64,000 nt of DNA from Leucobacter sp. cx-42 (GTDB lineage Bacteria > Actinomycetota > Actinomycetes > Actinomycetales > Microbacteriaceae). This document shows, piece after piece, positions 17,005 to 24,718 of the stretch (positions are counted from its first letter, which is position 1; every line of letters begins with the position of its first letter). Made by a program: the position numbers and the translations under genes. Where the stretch lies: contig NZ_JACVMU010000007.1 of the NCBI RefSeq assembly GCF_014529985.1, positions 248,001 to 312,000 of the forward strand. Direction: 5' to 3'. The notes beneath the pieces were generated by a model. It ran no database searches and was not told where the DNA came from. It was given only the letters and a program-made list of their open reading frames with translations.

Positions 17005-17762
17005 GGAGCACCCGTAAGCGACCGCTGATACCGCCCGGGCGTCTGCCCGACCAGCGCGGTAAACGCGTCGATGAACGCGCTCGGGTTCAACCACCCGCAG
17101 GCGAGCGCAGTCTCGGTAACTGACCGGCCGGCGGCCAACAACAGCAGCGCGTGATGCACCCGCAGCTGGGTTCGCCAGTGTACGAAGCCCATTCCAGTCT
17201 CGGCACGGAACAGCCGATTCAACGTGCGCTCACTCGCCCCGACCCTGCGTCCGAGTTCGGCGAGCGTGGCAGGGTGCGTAAGGTCGGCCTGCACCAACCT
17301 GGTCACCGCGAGGAGCCGGTCATCCTCGGGCACGGGCAGGTGCAGCGGCTGTTCCGGGGCGGCAACCACGTCGTCGATGATGACCTCGCGCAGCCTCGTG
17401 AGGGATTCGACGGTGTGACGCCGATCCGCGTCCGTCGCCGCAAGCATAGCCTCGCGCGCGAGCGGGGTCATCACTAATACGGCAGAGTGCGCGGGAAGCA
17501 GAGCCGCGAGCGAAGCATCGAGGAAGATCACTCGCATGTCTGTGTGGCCGTGGGCGCGGTGCGCGTGCTCGAAGCCGCCTGGAACCCAGATGACGCGGTT
17601 GGACGGCGCGATCCATGACCCGTGCCGGGTGACGACCGACAGAACGCCCGTCGCGGGATAGACGAGGTGGCCTTGCGTGTGGGTCTGCGTGGGCGTGCGC
17701 TCATCATGCCCGAGCAGCAGGCTGAGCTCGGGATCGAATCCATCGTGGCGGGTTTCAGTCAT
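17001..17762 (-). CDS. AraC-family regulator, NimR-like, 253 aa
   Basis: Cupin-type sensor domain (about 1-130) followed by a double helix-turn-helix AraC domain (about 145-248: LAELGRRVGASERTLNRLFR and the second HTH ending GRYQRSL). The histidine-rich cupin strand near HTQGHLVYPATG (32-43) resembles E. coli NimR (YeaM). It is divergent from an MFS exporter of the CynX/NimT group with 112 bp between starts, the same arrangement as E. coli nimR-nimT, where the regulator represses a 2-nitroimidazole exporter. By analogy it should control the neighbouring transporter. Confidence 0.85.
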   Translation of the reverse strand: MTETRHDGFDPELSLLLGHDERTPTQTHTQGHLVYPATGVLSVVTRHGSWIAPSNRVIWVPGGFEHAHRAHGHTDMRVIFLDASLAALLPAHSAVLVMTPLAREAMLAATDADRRHTVESLTRLREVIIDDVVAAPEQPLHLPVPEDDRLLAVTRLVQADLTHPATLAELGRRVGASERTLNRLFRAETGMGFVHWRTQLRVHHALLLLAAGRSVTETALACGWLNPSAFIDAFTALVGQTPGRYQRSLTGAP

Positions 17763-17874
17763 TATCCGTCAGTTTATTGGTGGCACGCCAACCGCGCGAG
17801 CGGGTTCACTGGGGAGGAGAGTCACCGGGCAGATCCGCTTGGTGACTTTCGTATTTCCCGGAAAGGGCACCAGA
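17763..17874. promoter_or_regulatory. Divergent promoter region, nimR-like and nimT-like genes
   Basis: 112 bp between divergent starts. It should hold both promoters and the operator for the AraC regulator; no symmetrical site could be chosen confidently. Confidence 0.45.
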
Positions 17875-19176
17875 GTGAACCTCGCCTCCCCCAGCACACC
17901 ACGCACCAAGCCAGTGCCAACCGTGACAACCGTGACAACCGCACAGCCCACCCGCTCACGCTGGAGCCTTGCGTTGCTCGCGGCGGGACTCATGTTGATC
18001 GCCCTCAACATGCGTCCTGGCATCGCGGCGATTGGCCCGGCGCTGCTGGAGATCCGCACCGATCTCGGATTGTCGGCAGAGGTCGCGAGTTTCCTCACGA
18101 CAATTCCGGTGTTTGCCTTCGGCGTCTTTGCGTTCTTCACGCCTGTGCTCGTGCGCAAGCTCGGCACGCACCGCTTACTCGGCCTCACGATGCTCGTGTT
18201 GGCCGCGGGAATCGCCTTGCGTCTCGCGCCGTCAATGCTCTGGATCTTCGCCGGTACCGTCTGCATCGGCGCCGCAATCGCGGTCACAAACGTGGTGATG
18301 CCCGCGGCAATCAAGCAGGATTTCGCTTCGCGTTCCGCCCTCATGATGGGCTTCTACTCCACGGCGATGTTCGTCGGCGCATCTGCTGCATCTGGCCTCA
18401 CCGCTCCCCTGGCTGTTGCTGCCGGCGGTTGGCGCCCCGCTGTCGGCGTCTGGGCGCTGCCTGCGCTGGCCGCGTTCCTGCTATTCCTTCCCCAGATGAT
18501 TCGCCCACGCGAAGTGGGCGCGGATCCGGCAGCCCGCACCACCGACACCACACCCGCGAGTTCAGCATCACGCGCGACACCACGGCTCCGAGATCTCTTC
18601 ACGGATCGCGTCGCGATCGCCATCACGATCCTCATGGGCACTCAGAGCCTGTCATACTACGTGAGTCTCACCTGGTTCCCGGCGCTCCTGCAGGATTTCG
18701 GTGTGGACAAGAACACCGCTGGCCTCCTGATCGCGTTCACTGCGCTCCCCGGCCTCGTTGCGTCACTGTTCACGCCGATGATCGCGCAGCGTGTCCGCCC
18801 CACGTGGGTCCCGTTTGTCGTGGCGGCACTCCTGCCGGCCTCCGCGTACCTCGGGCTCGCGTTCTCGCCGTTGCACGGCACCTACCTCTGGATGACGCTG
18901 CTCGGCCTCGGCCAGGGCGCTGCGATCGGTTTGGCACTCACCTACATTGTGTGGCGCTCACCCGATGTGCAGACGACGGCGCTCGTGTCGACGATGTCAC
19001 AGGGCTTCGGCTATCTCCTGGCCGGCCTCGGCCCAATTCTCTTCGGCGCACTGCACTCCGCAACCGGGTCATGGGACGCTCCGCTCTGGCTCCTTGGCGG
19101 GATTCTCGTACTGCAGGTCGTTGCGGGCATCGCAGTGAGTCGTCCCCGCATGGTGCTGGCTGGGCCGGTCGCATAG
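17875..19176 (+). CDS. MFS transporter, CynX/NimT family, 433 aa
   Basis: Twelve-helix major facilitator. The start is taken at GTG 17875 (AAAGGG 8 bases upstream); the frame is open to 17677 but those codons run across the divergent regulator's promoter and are not protein-like. NMRPGIAAIGPAL in the first loop is characteristic of cyanate/2-nitroimidazole transporters. A cytoplasmic loop (about 210-240) is alanine/threonine rich. It probably exports a small organic anion or nitroimidazole-like drug using the proton gradient; the true substrate is not visible. It ends 28 bp from the convergent hydrolase gene. Confidence 0.85.
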   Translation: MNLASPSTPRTKPVPTVTTVTTAQPTRSRWSLALLAAGLMLIALNMRPGIAAIGPALLEIRTDLGLSAEVASFLTTIPVFAFGVFAFFTPVLVRKLGTHRLLGLTMLVLAAGIALRLAPSMLWIFAGTVCIGAAIAVTNVVMPAAIKQDFASRSALMMGFYSTAMFVGASAASGLTAPLAVAAGGWRPAVGVWALPALAAFLLFLPQMIRPREVGADPAARTTDTTPASSASRATPRLRDLFTDRVAIAITILMGTQSLSYYVSLTWFPALLQDFGVDKNTAGLLIAFTALPGLVASLFTPMIAQRVRPTWVPFVVAALLPASAYLGLAFSPLHGTYLWMTLLGLGQGAAIGLALTYIVWRSPDVQTTALVSTMSQGFGYLLAGLGPILFGALHSATGSWDAPLWLLGGILVLQVVAGIAVSRPRMVLAGPVA

Positions 19177-19204
19177 GGCGCGGATCGCGCAGCAGCACGC
19201 CCCA

Positions 19205-21010
19205 TCAGCAGGTCGGGGCGAATTCAGCGCCGGTGAATCGATCCGCCGTCCACGCGATGAGGTCGTCTGGCAGCGCAGAGCTGTCACCAACGACCCCCAT
19301 GTGGTCGAGGCCGGGATACGTGCGATATTCGATGGCCTGTCCCGCTGCGCAGCGATCCGCCACGAACTGCGTTTGCACCGCGGGAAGCACGAGCGTGTCT
19401 CCCCCGCCCTGGCCGATGAATACGGGTGCGTCGATGAGCCCAGTCGGGGTGTTCTCCGCAGCGCGCTCGAGCAGCGGACCGTGTACCGGGTCGCCACGCC
19501 ACACGGTGCCGTCTGCGAGCAGGGCGGTTGCGATGGAAGCGAGCGTTCCTGGGTCAGTGAGGCAGCGCTGGGCGTACTCGTCGACGAGGATCCGCGCACC
19601 TGGTCGCACGTATGCTCCGAGCGTGACATCGTCGTAGGTGTCTGCGTATGCGGTGATCATGAATGCGCCAAAGACGCTTCCGACCCGCGTTTGGGTGAGT
19701 CCGGAAAGCAGCGCGGGAAGGTCGCTCGCGGGCGCAAGTGCCGCGACGCCGACGATGTCGAGCTCGGGTGCGTAGTGTGCGGCGAGCCCACCAGCCCAGA
19801 GGGCAGCGTGTCCGCCCTGCGAGTGTCCCCAAATGGTGGTCTTCGTACCAAGGTGTGCGGCCTCAAGCTGCTGTGCAGCGCGCACCGCGTCCAAGACATT
19901 GCGGCCAGCCGGTTCGCCCACGAGATACCCGTGGGTGCCCTGCGTACCGAGCCCCGCATAGTCGGTCGCGACAATGGCCCACCCCTTGGCAAGCACGGCG
20001 TCTGCGTTCAGCAGCGCACCGGCCTCGAACGGATGTTCCAGTAGCGAAGGTGCGCATCCGGTTGCCGCACCGGTCGTGCCGTGCGCCCACGCGATCACGG
20101 GTGCGTCCGGTATCCCAGACGGTGCCACCACGAGTGCAGATGCCACGGCGGTGCTGCCGTCAGCGTTGGTCGTTGAATACAGGATGCGCCAGCCCGCGCT
20201 GCCAGCGGGGATGTCGGTCGCGAACGGTTCTGATCGAATCAACGTGCCCGGTTCCTCCGGAATGTGCGCCGGTGCTGCGTAAAAGCCATCGGGTTGCGGC
20301 GTGCCAGAGAGCTTCGCGCTCACCCAGAATGAGCCGAATGCGAGGGCGCACACGAGTCCTGCAGCGATCGGCCGCGCCCATCGGCGCCCGCCACGGGAGG
20401 TGGCGCCCGGCAGTGTTTCCCTGCCGTCGCCAGCCGCGCGGGTGCGCTGATCACGCAGTGCTCGCACCGCACGCGCGATATTCTCCACCCCAAACAGGAC
20501 GAGCTGCACACCAAACACTGCGGCGAGCGCGAAGACCGAGAGGTCCGGCCAGGTGAACGCGACGATGCCGAAGACGATCCAGGCGATGGCGAAGCAAAGG
20601 TCCGCGAGCCAGCCGTCTGGGCGGGCCAGGAGTGACTGTGTGAGCTTGACTGCACCGCTGATCACCAGTGCGGCGGCGAGGATCAGGGTGAGGAATGAAA
20701 TGGTGAGGGCCGGTACGAGGAGTACTGCCGCTGCGCCAAGGCACCACGCGGTTCGGGCGGCGATGGAGAGTACGCGGTGTGCGGGTTTGCCTGTGCCTGC
20801 ACGTGAGCTTGGCAGGAAGGCGTTGAGGAGCATGCCGCACGCGATGAGGATCACGAGCACCCGCAGTGAAGCAAATGGGGTAAGCGTGAGTATCACGCCA
20901 CCGACGACTGACACGATGCCGAGCAACAGTCGGAACTGTGCTGATTGTGCCCAGCGCCAGTTCTGGCGGTCAATGACTCGTCCGTATGCGGCGCTGAACA
21001 CTGAGGTCAT
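19205..21010 (-). CDS. Membrane-anchored lipase-like alpha/beta hydrolase, 601 aa
   Basis: Fusion of an HdeD/DUF308-like membrane domain (about residues 25-185, around six hydrophobic helices), a further transmembrane segment (about 212-232) and a secretory-lipase (LIP-type) alpha/beta hydrolase (about 245-601). The nucleophile elbow is GHSQGG, with Ser397, and a late histidine lies in YPGLDHMG. The hydrolase part would sit outside the membrane. The start is placed at ATG 21010: the longer frame to 21106 would run over the start of the divergent GTPase gene. Likely function is hydrolysis of lipid or other esters at the cell surface. Confidence 0.8.
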   Translation of the reverse strand: MTSVFSAAYGRVIDRQNWRWAQSAQFRLLLGIVSVVGGVILTLTPFASLRVLVILIACGMLLNAFLPSSRAGTGKPAHRVLSIAARTAWCLGAAAVLLVPALTISFLTLILAAALVISGAVKLTQSLLARPDGWLADLCFAIAWIVFGIVAFTWPDLSVFALAAVFGVQLVLFGVENIARAVRALRDQRTRAAGDGRETLPGATSRGGRRWARPIAAGLVCALAFGSFWVSAKLSGTPQPDGFYAAPAHIPEEPGTLIRSEPFATDIPAGSAGWRILYSTTNADGSTAVASALVVAPSGIPDAPVIAWAHGTTGAATGCAPSLLEHPFEAGALLNADAVLAKGWAIVATDYAGLGTQGTHGYLVGEPAGRNVLDAVRAAQQLEAAHLGTKTTIWGHSQGGHAALWAGGLAAHYAPELDIVGVAALAPASDLPALLSGLTQTRVGSVFGAFMITAYADTYDDVTLGAYVRPGARILVDEYAQRCLTDPGTLASIATALLADGTVWRGDPVHGPLLERAAENTPTGLIDAPVFIGQGGGDTLVLPAVQTQFVADRCAAGQAIEYRTYPGLDHMGVVGDSSALPDDLIAWTADRFTGAEFAPTC

Positions 21011-21104
21011 AATTTCACAGCTTACGCGCGCCCCAGCCTCAGGCGATGCATAGTAGTAGATGTATCGTTCTCCGAAAGTGTCTGAGCGAAGAAGGAGCCA
21101 CCCC

Positions 21105-22340
21105 ATGCCTCACGAAGAAGAGTCCAATCAGACTTCGTTGCCCGCTTCGTTTCCGGTGGATAACGCTCCTGTTTCGAAGGCAACTCCGCCCAACGCACAA
21201 AAGCGAGGCGCGTCTCCACTTGACCCGAGCGCGTTCATCGAATCTCGCAGCACTGCGCAGGCGGAGTTTGGGCGCTTCAATCTCGCGGTGATTGGCGGGA
21301 CAGGCGTGGGAAAGTCATCGCTCGTGAACGCGGTCTTTGGTCGAAATCTCGCGAAGACGGGGGCCGGCCTTCCAGTCACACGTGGCGTGAAGTACTACCA
21401 GGACGATTCACTGGGTATCTGGGATATCGAGGGCTTCGAGATTGGCTCGTCGGTGTCGCCGCGTGAACAGCTGCGGCAGCACCTCGCTGAGATCGCGAAG
21501 CATCCCGCCGATACGCAGATCGCAGTGGTCTGGTACTGCGTGAAAGCCAATGACGCCCGTCTCACTCCCGCAGATATTGAGATGATTCGTGAGCTCGATG
21601 CGAGCGGGCTGCCGGTCATGTTGGTGCTCACCAAGGTGGACTGGGATCGCAACCCGATCACCGGCGCACGACGACCAGTGAAGGCGCTCGCTGAGTTCAT
21701 GGACTGGCTCGAGCATCCCGAGGACAATGGCACGCCCATCGACATCCCCTACCAGCGAGTGATGCCGACCTCGACGATGGACCGCGACGGAAAGGGCACG
21801 GGTCACGGACTCGGTGAACTTGTTGAAGAGACGCTGGCGCTCTCACCCGAACGCGCCAAGGATTCCTTTCGCGTCGCCCAACGACTCAACCTCCCGTGGA
21901 AGCGGGAAATGGCGCGCACCGCGACCAAAGCTGCCGTGGCGGCCGCTGGCGCAGCTGCCGCAGTCCCGCTTCCGCTTGCGGACGCCGTGGTCCTCGCGCC
22001 GATCCAACTCGGACTGATGGGGCGGATCGCTGCCATCTACGACCTTGATCTCACGACGATGATGTCAGCTGCCGGCCTTGCGCAGGTGGGCGTACAGTTT
22101 GCCGGGCGCGCGCTCGCGAGCAGCTTTTTAAAGCTCATCCCTGGCGCGGGCAGCGTCCTCAACGCCGGTGTCGCTTCGGCACTGACCGCTGCAACCGGTG
22201 AGGGGTGGACGCGGCTCTGCGAACAGATTCACACCGGAAAGCTCGACATTTCCAAGGTGGAGAGTTCCTGGGGCGCCTACGCGCCGAGCTACCTCGAGGT
22301 GGTCCGCGGTATCCTCACGCAGCGCGGGACACAGCGATGA
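21105..22340 (+). CDS. Era/dynamin-like GTPase with DUF697-type C-terminal domain, 411 aa
   Basis: P-loop GTPase: G1 GGTGVGKS (64-71), G3 DIEG (107-110), G4 TKVD (176-179). The C-terminal region (about 265-370) is alanine-rich and weakly hydrophobic with the PLPLADAV start typical of DUF697/YcjF-like domains, suggesting membrane association. A perfect AAGGAG site 7 bases before ATG 21105 fixes the start; the frame upstream is not used. The stop overlaps the start of the next gene (ATGA), so the two are co-translated. The cellular role of such GTPases is poorly known. Confidence 0.82.
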   Translation: MPHEEESNQTSLPASFPVDNAPVSKATPPNAQKRGASPLDPSAFIESRSTAQAEFGRFNLAVIGGTGVGKSSLVNAVFGRNLAKTGAGLPVTRGVKYYQDDSLGIWDIEGFEIGSSVSPREQLRQHLAEIAKHPADTQIAVVWYCVKANDARLTPADIEMIRELDASGLPVMLVLTKVDWDRNPITGARRPVKALAEFMDWLEHPEDNGTPIDIPYQRVMPTSTMDRDGKGTGHGLGELVEETLALSPERAKDSFRVAQRLNLPWKREMARTATKAAVAAAGAAAAVPLPLADAVVLAPIQLGLMGRIAAIYDLDLTTMMSAAGLAQVGVQFAGRALASSFLKLIPGAGSVLNAGVASALTAATGEGWTRLCEQIHTGKLDISKVESSWGAYAPSYLEVVRGILTQRGTQR

Positions 22341-23395
22341 CCGGCGCACGCTCGACAGACACGCTTGACGATCTGCTCCAGCGTGCGATTTCCCCCGGTG
22401 TCGGATGCGGTGCCGTTCTCCTCACCGCCGTCGACGGTGCATTCGTCAGCGACTATGCGCTAGGCACGACGCGTCGGTACGACAACGTCGGCATACCCAC
22501 CACACTGCCTGGCACACCGGTCACCCGAGACACGGTCTTTGACCTGGCGTCAGTGACCAAGCCGCTCGTCGCGGCAACCCTCCTCACCGAGCTTGCGGAG
22601 CGCGGCTACGGGCCGGAGCTGCCCGTAGCCGAGGTACTTCCCGAATTTCGCACGCCAGACACCCACGCGCTCACCGTCGGCCATCTCCTCACCCACACCT
22701 CAGGGTTCACGCCAACGTGGCCAGATCGCAGACCCGACCCAGGCGGTCGTCGCTTTCGCGCAGCCGCACGACCAAGCCGCGCCCCCATGCTGCAGCACGA
22801 ATACTCGTGCCTGAACTTCATCTGGGCCGGATATCTCGCTGAAGCGCTCGCCGCAGCACCGCTCCCTGCACTCGTCACGCAGCGGGTGCTTGATCCGCTC
22901 GGCATGCGCAACACGGGTTACCTGCCGGCGCCAGAGCGTTGGCCGAGCATCGCGGCGACCGAGTATCAGCCGGGTCGCGGCATGGTGCAGGGAGAAGTGC
23001 ACGATGAGACCGCGTTTGCGCTCGGCGGCGCGGTGGGCAACGCTGGCGTCTTCGGTACCGCCCCTGACCTTATGCGCTTCGCAGAGGCAATACGCACCGG
23101 CGTCGGGCTGCGTCCCCAGGTCCACGGGTGGCTCACCGAACCCGTACCGCTTCCGGCGGGTGCTGCCTACGCCCACACCTATGGCCTGCGCAGCGCAGAA
23201 GCCTGGTGCGCGGCAACTCCACGCACGGCAGTCAGCCACACCGGTTTCACCGGCACCGCATTCCTCACGGAGCCTGGCGGATCGTTTTCACTCGTCCTGT
23301 TCACGAACCGCGTGCACCCCACCAGAACGCAGACAGCGCTGCCGACCATGCGCGCGAGCATTGTCGCGGCGGCGGTCAGCAGCGCTGGCGTATAG
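22337..23395 (+). CDS. Serine hydrolase of the beta-lactamase (class C/penicillin-binding) family, 352 aa
   Basis: Esterase/DD-peptidase-like fold. SxxK is SVTK (Ser72-Lys75). The second motif is Tyr-Ser-Cys in EYSCLN where the usual family residue set is YxN, so the third position is altered. The third motif HTGFTGT is intact (HTG in place of KTG). No signal peptide, so it is cytoplasmic. It is translationally coupled to the GTPase (ATGA overlap) and convergent with the D-amino-acid dehydrogenase gene of the muropeptide locus. Substrate unknown: a peptide, ester or beta-lactam. Confidence 0.82.
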   Translation: MTGARSTDTLDDLLQRAISPGVGCGAVLLTAVDGAFVSDYALGTTRRYDNVGIPTTLPGTPVTRDTVFDLASVTKPLVAATLLTELAERGYGPELPVAEVLPEFRTPDTHALTVGHLLTHTSGFTPTWPDRRPDPGGRRFRAAARPSRAPMLQHEYSCLNFIWAGYLAEALAAAPLPALVTQRVLDPLGMRNTGYLPAPERWPSIAATEYQPGRGMVQGEVHDETAFALGGAVGNAGVFGTAPDLMRFAEAIRTGVGLRPQVHGWLTEPVPLPAGAAYAHTYGLRSAEAWCAATPRTAVSHTGFTGTAFLTEPGGSFSLVLFTNRVHPTRTQTALPTMRASIVAAAVSSAGV

Positions 23396-23409
23396 CGGGG
23401 CGCGGATCC

Positions 23410-24675
23410 CTAGCGGCGCACCGCGAACGGCGTCAGGTCAAGGTTCTTCCCCTTCACCTGAGTGACGCGGTTCGCGACAAGGTCTGCGACAACCTCACCG
23501 GTCACGGGACCGAGCGAGAGGCCGTGCATGTTGTGGCCAGACGCGACGATGACGTCTGCGCGACCCGGCACACGACCGAGCAGCGGCATGCCGTCTGCCG
23601 TCATGGGGCGCGGACCCACCCATTCATCGGTGCGGTTGTCCCAGTCGCCACCGGTAATGAGGCCAGCTGCCGCACGAGTGAGCACGTCAAAGCGGTCGCG
23701 GTTCATGCGGGTGGGCTGCTGGTCGAACTCCATCATGCCGACGATCCGCAAGCGGCCGTGCATGGGGATGGCGACGCAGTGGCGGTCCATCGCGTGAATG
23801 AGGGTCGACGGCATCGTCTCGACGGGCACCGTGAAGCTGTAGCCCTTGCCGGAGACCACCTTGGTCGAGCGCACGCCTGAGCGTTGCAAGAACGGCGTGG
23901 TCCACGCGCCAGCGGCGACGACCACCTTGTCACCGGAGATCGTCACGGGTTGGCGAATCTCGTCTTCGCACTCAACGCTCGCGCCCTGGCCAAGTCGCAG
24001 CGCGGTGAGTCCGGTACGCACATCCGCACCAGCTGCGCGAATGTGGTCGCCCAGGCTCGCAACGAACGTCACGGGATCCAACGAGAACTCTGCCGGCAGC
24101 ATGAAGCCACCGGTGACGCCGGGGTCAAGCGTTGGCTCGTGGGCCGCGAGTTCGGCATTGCGCATGATCTTGCCAGGCGCCTCGCCCCAGCCAAGGTCGG
24201 CACGACGCTGGTAGCCTGCGTGCGCTGCCTGCAGTGCACCCTCCTCTGAGCAGGTCATGAGGTAGCCGTCACCGCCACCTGAGATGTCGATACCGTCTGC
24301 GGCCATGCGATGCATCGCGGGCAGGATCTCGCCAGAGAACTGGGCGAGGGCTGCCGATCCGCGCGCCGTGCCGCGCTTACCCGACGCCTTGATGAAGCCG
24401 AGGCCGAAACCGGCGAGCGCGGGGAGGCGCAACGCGTCGATCGAGAGGTATGAAGAGCGCGTAAACACGCCACGCAAGACGTCACGTGCGGTGTTCGGTG
24501 ACGCGAGCGGAGCAACCTGCTGCGGCGTGAGTTCGCCAGCGTTGCCAGTGGCAGCGCCAGCGCCGAGGTGATCGCGTTCGATGATCGTGACGCGGTGACC
24601 GTCGCGCAGCAGCGCATACGCCGAGCTCAGACCGATGAGGCCGCCACCGACCACGACAACGTGCTGTTTCTTCAA
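23410..24675 (-). CDS. FAD-dependent D-amino-acid dehydrogenase (DadA-like), 421 aa
   Basis: FAD-binding DAO-type fold. The N-terminus carries the dinucleotide motif GGGLIGLSSAYALL (11-24) and the following acidic strand end (IIERD). The late motif GLSLGPVTGEVVADL belongs to DadA-like proteins. The expected reaction is oxidation of D-alanine and other D-amino acids to keto acids and ammonia, passing electrons to the respiratory chain. It is the last gene of a six-gene minus-strand operon that also carries dipeptidase and racemase genes, which suits catabolism of D-amino acids released from cell-wall peptides. Proline or glycine oxidation cannot be excluded from sequence alone. Confidence 0.8.
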   Translation of the reverse strand: MKKQHVVVVGGGLIGLSSAYALLRDGHRVTIIERDHLGAGAATGNAGELTPQQVAPLASPNTARDVLRGVFTRSSYLSIDALRLPALAGFGLGFIKASGKRGTARGSAALAQFSGEILPAMHRMAADGIDISGGGDGYLMTCSEEGALQAAHAGYQRRADLGWGEAPGKIMRNAELAAHEPTLDPGVTGGFMLPAEFSLDPVTFVASLGDHIRAAGADVRTGLTALRLGQGASVECEDEIRQPVTISGDKVVVAAGAWTTPFLQRSGVRSTKVVSGKGYSFTVPVETMPSTLIHAMDRHCVAIPMHGRLRIVGMMEFDQQPTRMNRDRFDVLTRAAAGLITGGDWDNRTDEWVGPRPMTADGMPLLGRVPGRADVIVASGHNMHGLSLGPVTGEVVADLVANRVTQVKGKNLDLTPFAVRR

Positions 24676-24718
24676 TTCAACTCTCCTTCGAGCGAGCGGG
24701 GTACATGTGAGTGGCCGA

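Noticed and set aside
17622-19637. A 671-codon plus-strand frame across the MFS gene
   Set aside because: It reads through the MFS gene in another frame and gives an arginine/histidine-rich nonsense protein; typical of high-GC DNA.
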